Source: Singulisphaera sp. GP187 (GTDB taxonomy: Bacteria > Planctomycetota > Planctomycetia > Isosphaerales > Isosphaeraceae). From it: DNA of 64,000 nt. The notes under the pieces were generated by a model. It saw nothing but the letters and a program-made list of their open reading frames with translations. It was not told the origin of the DNA and searched no databases. Position 1 is the stretch's first letter. Each line of letters opens with the position of its first letter. The translations under genes were made by a program, and so were the position numbers. Shown piece after piece: positions 9,680-19,604 of this stretch. Location of the stretch: contig NZ_FSRB01000003.1 in assembly GCF_900129635.1 (NCBI RefSeq), positions 806,001 through 870,000 on the forward strand. Reading direction: 5' to 3'.

Positions 9680-10681
9680 ATGAGCCGTCGCTATGTGAAT
9701 CAGCTGAGCAACGGAGACGCGGTCGACGAATCCTTCTTGGTCGCCGACAAGCAACTCCGTGCGAATCGCCAGGGCAATCTCTACCTCCACCTTGAACTGC
9801 GAGACAAGACGGGAAGCGTCGGTGCGCGGCTCTGGAATGCGAGTGAGGGACTGGCGCGAACGTTCGATCCAGGAGACTATCTCCGGGTCAAAGGGAAGAC
9901 GCAAGTCTTCCAGGGCGCCCTGCAACTGATCCTCTCGCATATCGAGGTCGTCGATCCGACCAAGATCGAGCCCGAGGATTACCTCCCGCAGAGCACTCAG
10001 AACGTCGCGCGTCTGACCGCAAGGCTCCGCGAAATCCTTTTGAGTATCAGCAATCCGCACCTGCGGGCGCTCGTCGAGTGCTTCCTCATCGACGAGGAGT
10101 TCGTTCGCAAGTTCACCACGGCGCCGGCGGGGATTAAAAACCACCACGCCTACCACGCGGGTCTGCTCGAGCACGTCGTCACGATCCTCACGATCGCCGA
10201 CCGGATCGTCGACCTCTACCCCGAGCTCGACCGCGACCTCCTGCTTACGGGCATCTTTCTCCACGACATCGGCAAGGTCAGCGAGCTCAGCTATGACCGC
10301 GCCTTTGCCTACAGTGATGAAGGACAACTCGTCGGGCACCTGGTCATGGGTGTCGAGATGCTCCGCGACAAGGTCGAGCAGAGCGCTGACCTGACGGGCG
10401 AGCCGTTCCCGAACGAGCTCTTGCTCCGCCTCAAGCACATGATCGTCAGCCACCACGGCACGCACGAGTTCGGCAGCCCCAAGTTGCCGATGACTCTTGA
10501 GGCGATCGCGCTCCACTACCTCGACAACCTCGACGCCAAGATCCACACGTTCAGCCGTGAGATCCGTGACGACCCGTGCCGCGAGTCGAGCTGGACCCCG
10601 TTCCAGCAGAACCTGGGCCGGAGACTCTTCAAGGGGGTCACCCAGTCGAACGGCCTCCCGGACGAATCCGAGGAGTCCTGA
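9680..10681 (+). CDS. OB-fold/HD-domain 3'-5' exoribonuclease, YhaM-like
   Basis: The 333-residue protein has an N-terminal OB-fold (residues about 15-95, with HLELRDKTGSVGARLWNAS and DYLRVKGKTQVFQGALQL). An HD domain follows: HHAYHAGLLEHVVTI, GIFLHDIGKVSEL with His195-Asp196, VSHHGTHEFGSP and the late DNLDAK Asp. This architecture is that of YhaM-family 3'-5' exoribonucleases. RNase R begins 258 bp downstream on the same strand, so two RNA-degrading enzymes sit together. All metal-binding residues appear present. Cytoplasmic. Confidence 0.88.
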   Translation: MSRRYVNQLSNGDAVDESFLVADKQLRANRQGNLYLHLELRDKTGSVGARLWNASEGLARTFDPGDYLRVKGKTQVFQGALQLILSHIEVVDPTKIEPEDYLPQSTQNVARLTARLREILLSISNPHLRALVECFLIDEEFVRKFTTAPAGIKNHHAYHAGLLEHVVTILTIADRIVDLYPELDRDLLLTGIFLHDIGKVSELSYDRAFAYSDEGQLVGHLVMGVEMLRDKVEQSADLTGEPFPNELLLRLKHMIVSHHGTHEFGSPKLPMTLEAIALHYLDNLDAKIHTFSREIRDDPCRESSWTPFQQNLGRRLFKGVTQSNGLPDESEES

Positions 10682-10757
10682 AACGCCCCCGGGGCGGTCG
10701 GCTCGACGGAGAATCGCTCTCCGTCGGCCGGTTGATACCGGGAATCGAAGGAAGTCT

Positions 10758-10794
10758 GAAGGCCACGGGTTCCGTTCTCGGGACCCGTGGCTTC
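10758..10794 (+). terminator. Imperfect hairpin between the exonuclease and RNase R genes
   Basis: The arms GAAGGCCACGGGTTCC and GGGACCCGTGGCTTC pair over about 14 bp with one-base bulges and a short loop. No clear T-run follows, so it may be an attenuator or a processing site rather than a full terminator. It separates two RNA-turnover genes. Confidence 0.4.
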
Positions 10795-10939
10795 ACTTTA
10801 GACCAAGGCGTTCTCACAACCGGCGGACGGATCTCACTTCGGAACCGGGCTGGCCTCGCACAGGCCGGCAAGGTAGCCTGCTGCGCCGGGCCCTTCGATC
10901 ACGGTGCCCAGCCACTTGGCCGAAGCGGAGAGACCGTCG

Positions 10940-13240
10940 ATGACCGACCCGACAGAAAAGGTGCTAGATCTGGTCTCCGAGGCCGACTTCAAGCCGATGA
11001 CATTGAAGGCAATGTCGCGCCGGCTCGGGGTCGATCCCGACGATTACCCGGAGTTTCGGGCCGCGGTCAAGGGGCTGATCAAGGACGGCCGACTCGAGAT
11101 CGCCAAAGACAAGCGACTGAGTAAGCCCCACACCAAGGGGGCGATCATCGGCCTCTTCCGACGGTCGGCGAAAGGCTTCGGCTTCGTTCGCCCCCACACG
11201 TCGAAGGAGAAGGCCGACCAGATCTATATCCCGGTCGATCAGACCCGCGACGCCTCGAGCGGGGACGAGGTCGCGGTCAAGATCACCAAGCGGCCCAAAG
11301 GGCCGGGGATGAACGTCGAAGGCCGGATCATCCAGGTCCTCACCCGGGCGTCCGGGATCTTCGTGGGGACTTACTTCGAGGAGCTGGGGGCGGGATTCGT
11401 CCGGGTGGACGGCACCACGTTCGGCGCACCGATCTATGTCGGGGATCCCGGCGCCAAAGGGGCCAAGCCGTCCGACAAGGTCGCGATCGAAATGGTTTCC
11501 TATCCGACCCCGTATGCCGCGGGGGAGGGGGTGATCAGCGAGATCCTCGGCCCGCGCGGTCAGCCCGGGGTCGACACCTTGGGGGTCATCCGCGCGTTCA
11601 ATATCCCCGATACCTTCGACGAGGAGACGCTCAACGAAGCGCGGAAGCTGGGCAAGCAGTTCTTGGAGACCGAGATCGGCGACCGGCTCGACCTCCGCGA
11701 CACGCTCACGGTCACGATCGACCCGGCGACGGCGCGCGACTTCGACGACGCGATCACGCTCTCACGCGACGACCGCGGGTTCTGGAGCCTGGGCGTCCAC
11801 ATTGCCGACGTCTCCCACTTCGTCCAGCCCGCCTCGGACCTCGACCGGACCGCACGCCAGCGCGGCACCAGCGTCTACCTGCCCGATCGCGTCATCCCGA
11901 TGCTCCCCGAAGTGATCTCCAACAGCCTGGCGAGCCTCCAGGCCGGCAAGGTGCGCTACACCGTCAGCGCCCTCTTGGAGTTCAACGCCGAGGGGATCCG
12001 GACCGGCCTGAGCTTCGCGCGCTCGGCGATCAAGGTCGACCACCGGTTCTCCTACGAACAAGCCTTCCCGGTCATGAAGGAGCCCGAGGCCGAGCACGAA
12101 GGGGTGGCGCCTGAAGTGGCCCGAATGCTCGGCGCGATGCTCGAGCTCGCCCAGATCCTCCGCCGCCGCCGCTTCGACCGCGGTGCGTTGGAGCTGAACA
12201 TGCCGGCGGTCGAAGTCGACCTGGGTGACCAAGGGGAGGTCGTCGGGGCTCACCTCGCCTCGAACGACGAGAGCCACCAGGTGATCGAGGACTTCATGCT
12301 CGCGGCCAACGAAGCGGTCGCGACCTTCCTGACCGAGAAGCATGCCGGCTTCCTCAGGCGGACCCACGCCGACCCCGAGCCGACCAAGCTGGACGCGTTC
12401 GCCGAGTTCGCCCGTAGCCTGGGCCTGGAGATCGAGAACCCTCAAAGTCGGTTCGAGATCCAACGGATCCTGATCGAGACCGCGGGCACGCCAGACGAGT
12501 ACGCGGTCCACTACGGCGTGCTCCGCAGCCTGAAACAGGCGATCTACACGCCCGACCCCGAAGGGCACTTCGCCCTGGCGAGCGAGAACTACTGCCACTT
12601 CACTTCGCCGATCCGCCGCTACCCTGACCTGCAAGTCCACCGCCAGTTGACGACCCTGCTCGAGGGCAAGCGGCCCAAGAGCGACCACGACGAGCTGGCC
12701 GTCCTGGCCGACCATTGCACGAAGACCGAGCGCCGCGCCGAGGCCGCGGAACGGGAGCTCGTGAAGATCAAGCTCCTGACCTATCTCGAGAGCCGGATCG
12801 GTGAGTCGTTCCAGGCGATCATCATCGGCGTCGAGGAATTCGGCCTCTTCTGCCGGATCGTCAACCTACCGGTCGACGGCCTCGTCCACATCACCAGCCT
12901 CGCCGACGACTACTACTACCTCGAGTTCGAGACCCACACCCTGATCGGTCGACGATCCGGTCGCCGCTACCGGCTGGGGGATCCGATCGAGGTCCGGATC
13001 ACGCGGATCGACATCGATCGCCGGGAACTCGACCTCGCTCCGGCCGACATTCACATTCAAGAAGCCGAATCTCGCCCCCAACGGCCGGGAGCCACACCAA
13101 GCACCCCCGAAGCGCGTCGGGCCCGCCCGCCCGCATCGAGCTTGACCAAGGCCGCACGGGCGAAGTCGAGCCCGAAAAATCCGAAGAAGAATTCGAAAAC
13201 GAAGAAAGGGAAGGGTAAGGCGAAACGCCCCAAAGGTTGA
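10940..13240 (+). CDS. rnr: Ribonuclease R
   Basis: The start MTDPTEKVLDLV is preferred over an upstream in-frame ATG at 10904 because it begins directly with the N-terminal winged-helix domain. Domains follow in family order: cold-shock OB-fold (GLFRRSAKGFGFVRPH, DQIYIPVDQ), second OB, and the RNB catalytic domain. The RNB domain carries the acidic cluster TIDPATARDFDDAITL, GVHIADVSHFV and LPDRVIPMLPEVISN. A C-terminal S1 domain (VEEFGLFCRIVNLPVDGLVHI) is followed by a Lys/Ser-rich basic tail. RNase R is a processive 3'-5' exoribonuclease for structured RNA. At 766 residues it is normal length. Confidence 0.96.
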   Translation: MTDPTEKVLDLVSEADFKPMTLKAMSRRLGVDPDDYPEFRAAVKGLIKDGRLEIAKDKRLSKPHTKGAIIGLFRRSAKGFGFVRPHTSKEKADQIYIPVDQTRDASSGDEVAVKITKRPKGPGMNVEGRIIQVLTRASGIFVGTYFEELGAGFVRVDGTTFGAPIYVGDPGAKGAKPSDKVAIEMVSYPTPYAAGEGVISEILGPRGQPGVDTLGVIRAFNIPDTFDEETLNEARKLGKQFLETEIGDRLDLRDTLTVTIDPATARDFDDAITLSRDDRGFWSLGVHIADVSHFVQPASDLDRTARQRGTSVYLPDRVIPMLPEVISNSLASLQAGKVRYTVSALLEFNAEGIRTGLSFARSAIKVDHRFSYEQAFPVMKEPEAEHEGVAPEVARMLGAMLELAQILRRRRFDRGALELNMPAVEVDLGDQGEVVGAHLASNDESHQVIEDFMLAANEAVATFLTEKHAGFLRRTHADPEPTKLDAFAEFARSLGLEIENPQSRFEIQRILIETAGTPDEYAVHYGVLRSLKQAIYTPDPEGHFALASENYCHFTSPIRRYPDLQVHRQLTTLLEGKRPKSDHDELAVLADHCTKTERRAEAAERELVKIKLLTYLESRIGESFQAIIIGVEEFGLFCRIVNLPVDGLVHITSLADDYYYLEFETHTLIGRRSGRRYRLGDPIEVRITRIDIDRRELDLAPADIHIQEAESRPQRPGATPSTPEARRARPPASSLTKAARAKSSPKNPKKNSKTKKGKGKAKRPKG

Positions 13241-13248
13241 TCGCCCAC

Positions 13249-13656
13249 TCAGCTCGACTTCCCATTGGATCGGGGCTTCACCCGGCGCTTCGGACTCCGA
13301 GCAGCGGGGCTCTTCGGGGCAGCGGGGCTCTTCGGGGCAGCGGGGCTCTTCGGGGCGGTTGGGCTCTTCCGGCTCGGTTCTTTGCTAGCCTTGGCCAGAG
13401 TTTCCCGGATGAAGTCGACCCCGGGCAGGTTGAACAATAAGGCTTCCGCTCCGCTGGGTGCCACCTGAATCAGGTGCCAGCAACCACATTCACCGCACGT
13501 CCCCAGCAATTCGTTGGGGTCGTGCGCTTGCGGCTGTTGAATGTCGAGTTCCGTCTGACACTTCTGGCAAAGTGGCGAGATGCAGCCGTCTGGAGCAACT
13601 TCCAGCACGGTCACGTTCCACCTGATTGAGAGCGGATGCTTAAAGAGTGGATGCAT
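13249..13656 (-). CDS. Zinc-ribbon-like small protein with PKSPAA repeat tail
   Basis: The 135-residue protein has two Cys pairs, PLCQKCQTE and GTCGECGCWH, consistent with one zinc ribbon. Its middle is predicted folded (HLIQVAPSGAEALLFNLPGV). The C-terminus is basic and low-complexity, with three exact PKSPAA repeats encoded by an 18-bp unit repeated at about 13305-13360. The start is supported by GGAGG seven bases upstream of the ATG. It is convergent with RNase R, eight bases away. The basic tail suggests nucleic-acid binding, but that is inference only. Confidence 0.7.
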   Translation of the reverse strand: MHPLFKHPLSIRWNVTVLEVAPDGCISPLCQKCQTELDIQQPQAHDPNELLGTCGECGCWHLIQVAPSGAEALLFNLPGVDFIRETLAKASKEPSRKSPTAPKSPAAPKSPAAPKSPAARSPKRRVKPRSNGKSS

Positions 13657-14095
13657 CGCGGGCCTCCACGATCCTCAAAGGAGCCTGAGTCGAGGGCAGC
13701 GAACCCGAACCCATCCTTGAAAAGTGTTCGGCACTCTCCCACCTCGAGTCAAGCCAAGGAGCGAACCAACTTCAGTCTAGCCTTAAATATCGCCCTCCGC
13801 CAAAAAGGCCGACGGGAATCTTGGATTCGCGGTCTGCCCCTGTTTACGGCCTGAGATTGCGAAACGTGAAAAGGCTTCATTGTGTTCTTGTCCTGGGAAA
13901 TACCGATGGAAAAGAAAGCGGGCGAGACCGCGTTCGGTCCCTCTCCAAACAGGAAGGTTCCGGGACAAGCCGGGTCGATCGCGAACGATTGGGGTTCACA
14001 AAACGGGCCGAGACCATAAGAATCTCCGGCCAACCGGCCCGAGGATGTTGCGGGCCGGACGACACCTCTCCGATGGACCGATGGGAGCTCTTGCC
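13657..14095. other. Intergenic, no gene seen
   Basis: This gap separates two divergently transcribed genes and should hold both promoters. I see no convincing ORF, RNA gene or strong hairpin. The frame of the following gene is open upstream to 13880, but that stretch is Arg-rich and unlike a secreted protein. Confidence 0.4.
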
Positions 14096-15142
14096 ATGAA
14101 GAAACGATGGTTCAGCGCCGGCCTGGTACTGGCCTTGGGGGTGGGCAATCTTCCGAGTTGGGGCCAGGTCGTGGGTCGAGAGCGCGACGTGACCATCACG
14201 GGACCGCGCGGCCGCACGGTACAGCGGAGCATCTCCAGCGAGCGTGGCCCCGGCTTCGTCAACCGCGAGGTGACGATCCAGCGGCCGGGCGGGACCTTCC
14301 AGAGCTCGAACACCGCGCAGCGGATCGCCCCCCGGGGCCCCGCGCCCTACGCAGGGAGGGGCTACGTTCCCACGGGCCATCACGGCGGCGGCGGCTACGG
14401 GCCGCGGGGTCCGGTGATCGTCGAGCGCAACGTCTTCGTCAACAACAATCGAGGGCCAGGCTGGGGTCCCGCGTTGGCGGTCGGTGGCGGTCTCTTCGGG
14501 CTGGGGATGTTCGCCGGCTCGGCCCTCGCTTCGGCCCCGCCGACCCCGGTCTTCGTGGCTCAGCCGGCTCCGGTCTACATGGCCCCCGCGCCACCGCCGA
14601 CGGTGATCTACAACGCACCGCAGCCGTACACCCCGGTCGCCCAGGCGCCGGCGACGGTCGTGGTTGATCCGGTGGCCAACGCGGTCGGCCGGCTCCAGAG
14701 CAATCACGGTAACAGCCGGATCGAAGGCGCCTACACGCTGGGCCGGCTCCGCGACGCGCGGGCCGTGCCCGCGCTCGTCGATCGACTCAAGAACGACTGG
14801 GACAAGGACGTTCGCGTCGCCGCGGCCAACGCCTTGGGCGAGATCGGCGACCCTCGCGCCACCGAGTCACTCCGGCAGGCCGTCTCCCTCGACAAGCGAC
14901 AGGCGGTCCGCGACGCCGCCGGATTGGCCCTCGGCCAGATCGCGAGTGGAGTTCCCACCGAGGTTCACGCCGAGCCCGCTCTCGGCCCCGGCCCCGGAGC
15001 GTCAGCGATCAGGACGCCCGCCCAGTCCCCGTCGCCGACCTCGGCCCGGTACCGAGACGTGGCGCCGCCGATCGAGGAGCAAGTTCCTCCCGACCCGACG
15101 CCCTCGCTCTCCCTGTCTCCCGGCTTCAGCGGCACGCCCTGA
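14096..15142 (+). CDS. Secreted HEAT-repeat protein
   Basis: Starting at MKKRWFSAGLVLALGVGNL, the protein has a clear signal peptide ending near PSWGQ. Residues about 25-85 are Gly/Arg-rich and strand-like (REVTIQRPGG). A Gly-rich hydrophobic stretch (LAVGGGLFGLGMFAGSALA) and a Pro-rich linker lead to three HEAT/PBS-lyase type helical repeats (GAYTLGRLRDARAVPALVDRL, ANALGEIGDPRATESL, GLALGQI). The tail is Pro/Ser-rich. HEAT repeats suggest protein-protein interaction in the periplasm. Length from this start is 348 residues. A strong terminator follows. Confidence 0.75.
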   Translation: MKKRWFSAGLVLALGVGNLPSWGQVVGRERDVTITGPRGRTVQRSISSERGPGFVNREVTIQRPGGTFQSSNTAQRIAPRGPAPYAGRGYVPTGHHGGGGYGPRGPVIVERNVFVNNNRGPGWGPALAVGGGLFGLGMFAGSALASAPPTPVFVAQPAPVYMAPAPPPTVIYNAPQPYTPVAQAPATVVVDPVANAVGRLQSNHGNSRIEGAYTLGRLRDARAVPALVDRLKNDWDKDVRVAAANALGEIGDPRATESLRQAVSLDKRQAVRDAAGLALGQIASGVPTEVHAEPALGPGPGASAIRTPAQSPSPTSARYRDVAPPIEEQVPPDPTPSLSLSPGFSGTP

Positions 15143-15188
15143 ATCTCCGCGTTCGCCAAGTCGAGAGACTTGAATTTCGAGGTAACCG

Positions 15189-15232
15189 AAACCCGCCGAG
15201 AACGGAGAGTCCTCTCCGTTCTCGGCGGGTTT
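15189..15232 (+). terminator. Strong intrinsic terminator hairpin
   Basis: A perfect 21-bp stem with a minimal TC loop has an A-rich left foot and a GTTT right foot (AAACCCGCCGAGAACGG / CCGTTCTCGGCGGGTTT). It lies 47 bp after the HEAT-repeat gene. Being symmetrical, it could also stop minus-strand transcripts leaving the chelatase gene. Confidence 0.85.
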
Positions 15233-15317
15233 GAGTTGGCCCGTGCGACTGCTGATCTCCCACTGATTCGTTGACATCTTGAGATCAGAAAAGCGTTAAT
15301 GCAACCTGGTCACTCGT

Positions 15318-18300
15318 TCAATCCCGGCGGTTGAGATACCCGAGCCCCAGCAAGCCCACCAGGACGACGACGGCGGCCCCGCCGGCGAGTGCGGCGGTCG
15401 TCACCCCAGGTCGAGCGGAATGGCGCGGTGCCGTCGAGGCGGACGGCTGAGCGGGCTTGGCGTCGACTCGTTTCAAGGCCAGGCCCTCGACCTTCCGACT
15501 GCCCGAGGCGGCCGCTGCACCGTTGCGGACCTGGTCAATGGCCGCAAGGTATTTGCCTCCGGCTCCTGGGCCGAGGTGCTTCTGAATCGTCGCGCGGAGC
15601 TTGCCGTTATCGCAGACGAAGCCGCTGCACGCGGGACGATACTTCTCAACAAGGTCGGCGTGCAGGACGGAGACAGCGCGAAGCTGTTCGGGTGACGCGT
15701 TCCACAGACCTTTGCGGGCGGTTTCGACCATGACGGCCGTCATTTCTTGGAGCGCGTAGGGATTGGTCGCGGCAAACGACTGTTGGATCCCCAACTGCTC
15801 GCGATCCTGGACGTAGACGGCGTACAGCTCGTTCCAGAGCTCGTCATCGATCAGATCGGGCTTGAGTGCGTTCCAGCCATACGTGTTTCGGAAGGACTCG
15901 GCGAACACCGCGGCCGAAGACGCGCCACCGGCCTGGAGGTCGCGGATGTATTTCGGATTGAGCAAGGTGCTCCGGGCTTCGACCCAGATCGCTTCCTTCG
16001 CGTCCTGCACCTTCGGCTTGTGCTTGTTCCGCATGTCGGCAAAGTAGGCGTCGGGCTCGTTGCCGGTGACGGTGCGGATCGCCGCGTTCAGCCCTCCCAT
16101 GAACTCATAAACGTGGTCGAGCGAGAGCGGGCCATTGACGTGGGACGTCCGGCTATGGACCAGGGTGTCGGTGTTTTGCAGGGCCCCCTCGAAGACGCCG
16201 GGCTTGAAGTCCGCCCAGTGCTCTGACGTATAAACAGCCCCCATGTTCTTGAGATACTGGTCGGCGACCTCCTGGGTCGACTCCCAACGGTCGCCCGCCT
16301 CGACCAGGCCCATGATGCCGGTCCCGTAGTTGCCATTGACCCCGCCAAAGATCCGGGCGGTTGCGAACCGCTTGGCCTCGGCCGGCGAGAGCCCGCGCTC
16401 CTTCATTACGGTTTCGGCCGCGATCGTCCCTTCCCGCACCTGGTTCTCGAACCCTGGTGGATCATCGGCCGAAGAGGCAAGCTTCACGGCGCGATCAATC
16501 AATGCAAGGCGGCTGGCGGCCACATCGCGCAACTGGCCGGAGGTCTGCACCACCACGTCGATCCGGGGCCGTTTCAATTCCGACGCCGGAACCAGCCGAA
16601 TGCTGTGGACCTCGCCGCGGGAGTTGCGGACCGGCTCGACACCCAGCATATGCAGAATCATCGCAATGTCGACGCCCTGGGAGTTGATGAACTCCCCGGC
16701 CCAGAGGCTGATGGCGATCTTTTTGGGATACTTGCCGGTCTGCTTTCGCTTGGCTTCGATCATCTGCTCGGCGAGGTTCTTACCGACGCGCCAGGCTTCA
16801 ACTGACGGGGTTTTCTCTGCATCGATCGAGGTCAGGTTGCGGCCGGTGGGGACGGCGTCGGGATTCGTGATCGCGTCACCTCCCGACGAAGGCGACACAT
16901 AGCGACCGTTGAGCAATCCGACGAGTGAGTCGAGCTCGCGAGTCGTTGAGACCGCGAGGCCGTCGCGGTTACGGATGAGGGTGGAGAGAGTCTCACGCAG
17001 GACCTTCACCGCACCGACGTATTCCCGTTCGCGTTCGTCGAGGACCGCGACCCGGGGATCGGCCTCCGTGATCGCCACCTTCGAGTCAACCTTGGGCGCG
17101 CGATCGGGCCGCCGTTGACCTTCCCTCTGGGAGTCGCCCGCACGAAGCCTGTTGGCGAAGAACGGGTCGTCGGTCATCACCCTGTGGTCCTTGTCGTACC
17201 GTTCCAGCCGCGCCAGATCGGCTGGATCAAGGAATGATTCGGGGGTCGCCTTGCCCGAGAGGATCTGATCGATCGTTTCAAAAGCCGGCTTGTGATAATG
17301 CGTGTCGAAGTAGGTCTTGTCATCGAATTGGGCCGCTGTGATCTTCCCCCGCGCCTGGTCGAGCCGCGCCCGCGCCTGAGCGACACCGTCGACACCCATC
17401 AGCCGGGCGGTCTCGACGATCCGATCGGGCGCGTAGGGGACGCCCAACGTGTACAATCCTCGCGTGATCTTCTCGAGGCCGACGGTCATCAGGTAATCGT
17501 GGACATGTTCAATCTGATCTTCCGTAAGCGGAGCGGAACTTTCGCCGGGGAAATTCAAGTCTTTGTTGATCTTCTGCTCGCGGACGATCCGCGTGATGGT
17601 ATCGACCAACTCGGCCTTGAGCGCCTGGTCGGTGGTCGACTGATACGAACCGATGGCCGTTTGCAGATCTTTTAGCGGGCCGTAGAGTTCAGACTCGGTG
17701 AACGGTGGAGTCAGGTGCGAGACGAGCGTCGCGTAACCGCGGCGCTTGGCGATGACGGCCTCGCCGATATTATTGATGATGTAGAGATAAGCGTGCGGCA
17801 GGTCGCCGACGAGCGCATCGGGCCAGTCGAGGCCCGACAGGGCATTCTGCTTCCAGGGCGTGAACTCCAGGCTTCCGTGAGTGCCGAAGTGGAGCAGGGC
17901 GTCGGCTTTGAAGCCGTAGCGTGCCCATAAATAGGTCGCCAGGTACGGATGCGGCGGAGCGACCTTCGCGCCGTGGACGAGCTTCGAGGAATCGTCGCCC
18001 ATCGCCGGTAAGAGTTGGGGCAGAAGCACGACGTTTCCGAATCGAACGCGAGGCAATGCCAGGTACGATTTGCCACCGCGTTCGACGGACAGGAACTTGC
18101 CGGGCGCAGGGCCGTACTGGTTCTCGACGTCCGCATACGCGCTTGCCGCAATCCCGCTCCGCACCCACTTTTCGTACTCGGCGGCCTCGATCATCTCGGG
18201 GTCGCCGTCCTTGAGAAAGCCCTCGAAGGCCCCTTCGGCGTAGGCACCGAGCACCGGCCCCCGGCGCTGGACGTCCTTGAGGAATTCGTCGACCGTCGCG

Positions 18301-19562
18301 GGCAGGGGACCCGTGTCATAGCCTTCACTCTTGAGCCGCTTGAGCAGATTCAGGAGCGACGGCGCCACCTCGAGCGCCGCGGCGGCCATGGCATTCTGAC
18401 CCGGTCCTTTGTAATAGACGATCGCCACCTTCTTCTCGGCGTTTGGCTTCTTGCGGAGGTTCAACCAGCGCTCGACCCGCGAGACGAACGTCGAAACCCG
18501 CTCGGGGACAGCCCGGGGCACGTTCAGACCGCGTTCGTTGGGGGAGAGAGCGCTGATCGCATACGGCTCGGTCCCGCCATCGAGCTCGGGCATAACGATA
18601 TTTTGACTCATTATGCCCCCTTCCATCCCCTTCTGGGACGAGACCCAGGCGTTGTACTCTTCCTGGACGGTGATGGGGCAGAGCAACGGGATTCCATGCG
18701 ATTGCAGATAAGCGATCGCCTCATCGGCCTTGCCCGGCGCGAGTCGACCATGAGGGACGTAGACGACCAGGTCGGGCTCGATCTCACGGACGAAGTCGAG
18801 CCGCTTCAGAAACCCGGCGATCGGATAGACGTTGAAGTCTTTCGCTTCGAGCTGCGTGATGAGCTCGTCCATCGAGCCGAGGTTCGGGTTGCGCGGACCG
18901 AGGATCGAGGTCAGGAGTGCAATCTTGGGACGGTCGGGCTTGAGCTTGCCAGCCTTCTTGTAGAAGGCCTGGTAGTCGGAGACGGTCGCGAAGAAGCGGT
19001 CGTCGCCCAGGTGGAAGAGGGCGTCGGAGGGAATCCGTTGAGGTTCGGCGGCCTCGGGCGCGAAGAGTGTCTTGCCGTCGATCGCGCGGCGGGTGTAGCG
19101 GACCAGGGACGCCAGATTCTTCCGGCCCCCGTTCTCGAAGTACGCGCCCACGCGTTTGAGGTCATCGCCCGTCAGATCGGTCAGGTCACTCGCCGCGTTC
19201 GTCGCACCATGGACGTAGACTCGCGCCCCGGCGGCGATCCCGCGCCGCACGGCGGCCTGTTGAGGCTCGTCCAGGTTCAAGCCCCGCCCGAACAGGAAGA
19301 CGGCGTCGTACCGCCGCAGATCGGTCGCCGCCAACTGATCGAGATTGATCCGCTCCAGCCGCGCCCACGAACCGACCTCGGCCTGCGCATCGAGCAGTTC
19401 GGCGAACTGGAAGTCGCGAAAATTCACCACCGCGATTCGCGTGGGCGCCAGGCAACGCGACCAGCCCAACCAGGCCAGGGCGCTGAGCGTGGCGAACAGA
19501 AAAGCGGGAACCAGGACCCGGGGCCGGAGAAAGTGGCGAAGCCTACAACCTACGTTCCGCAC
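15318..19562 (-). CDS. CobN/BchH-type chelatase large subunit, membrane anchored (HmuS-like)
   Basis: The 1414-residue protein belongs to the large subunit family of class I cobalto- and Mg-chelatases. Family marks are HFGTHGSLEFTPWKQ near residue 558 with the conserved His/Glu, IINNIGEA, LWAGEFINSQGVDIAMILHM, ARIFGGVNGNYGTGIMG and HSRTSHVNGP. It carries membrane helices at both ends (LVPAFLFATLSALAWLGW; AALAGGAAVVVLVGLLGLGYL). Cytoplasmic CobN and BchH lack these; Bacteroidetes HmuS-type proteins are membrane-bound. No ChlI/ChlD or CobS/CobT partner is nearby. The present GTG start lies inside the terminal repeat of the adjoining IS; the ancestral start was probably the ATG at 21819. Whether it inserts or removes metal, and from which tetrapyrrole, cannot be read from the sequence. 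Confidence 0.88.
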   Translation of the reverse strand: MRNVGCRLRHFLRPRVLVPAFLFATLSALAWLGWSRCLAPTRIAVVNFRDFQFAELLDAQAEVGSWARLERINLDQLAATDLRRYDAVFLFGRGLNLDEPQQAAVRRGIAAGARVYVHGATNAASDLTDLTGDDLKRVGAYFENGGRKNLASLVRYTRRAIDGKTLFAPEAAEPQRIPSDALFHLGDDRFFATVSDYQAFYKKAGKLKPDRPKIALLTSILGPRNPNLGSMDELITQLEAKDFNVYPIAGFLKRLDFVREIEPDLVVYVPHGRLAPGKADEAIAYLQSHGIPLLCPITVQEEYNAWVSSQKGMEGGIMSQNIVMPELDGGTEPYAISALSPNERGLNVPRAVPERVSTFVSRVERWLNLRKKPNAEKKVAIVYYKGPGQNAMAAAALEVAPSLLNLLKRLKSEGYDTGPLPATVDEFLKDVQRRGPVLGAYAEGAFEGFLKDGDPEMIEAAEYEKWVRSGIAASAYADVENQYGPAPGKFLSVERGGKSYLALPRVRFGNVVLLPQLLPAMGDDSSKLVHGAKVAPPHPYLATYLWARYGFKADALLHFGTHGSLEFTPWKQNALSGLDWPDALVGDLPHAYLYIINNIGEAVIAKRRGYATLVSHLTPPFTESELYGPLKDLQTAIGSYQSTTDQALKAELVDTITRIVREQKINKDLNFPGESSAPLTEDQIEHVHDYLMTVGLEKITRGLYTLGVPYAPDRIVETARLMGVDGVAQARARLDQARGKITAAQFDDKTYFDTHYHKPAFETIDQILSGKATPESFLDPADLARLERYDKDHRVMTDDPFFANRLRAGDSQREGQRRPDRAPKVDSKVAITEADPRVAVLDEREREYVGAVKVLRETLSTLIRNRDGLAVSTTRELDSLVGLLNGRYVSPSSGGDAITNPDAVPTGRNLTSIDAEKTPSVEAWRVGKNLAEQMIEAKRKQTGKYPKKIAISLWAGEFINSQGVDIAMILHMLGVEPVRNSRGEVHSIRLVPASELKRPRIDVVVQTSGQLRDVAASRLALIDRAVKLASSADDPPGFENQVREGTIAAETVMKERGLSPAEAKRFATARIFGGVNGNYGTGIMGLVEAGDRWESTQEVADQYLKNMGAVYTSEHWADFKPGVFEGALQNTDTLVHSRTSHVNGPLSLDHVYEFMGGLNAAIRTVTGNEPDAYFADMRNKHKPKVQDAKEAIWVEARSTLLNPKYIRDLQAGGASSAAVFAESFRNTYGWNALKPDLIDDELWNELYAVYVQDREQLGIQQSFAATNPYALQEMTAVMVETARKGLWNASPEQLRAVSVLHADLVEKYRPACSGFVCDNGKLRATIQKHLGPGAGGKYLAAIDQVRNGAAAASGSRKVEGLALKRVDAKPAQPSASTAPRHSARPGVTTAALAGGAAVVVLVGLLGLGYLNRRD

Positions 19563-19604
19563 ATCTCTGGTTCATTATCTCCGAATTTCCGGCGGCCTGC
19601 AATT

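Noticed and set aside
9275..10546. Minus-strand frame of 423 codons opposite the OB-HD exonuclease
   Set aside because: It is antisense to conserved HD and OB motifs and has no domain of its own.
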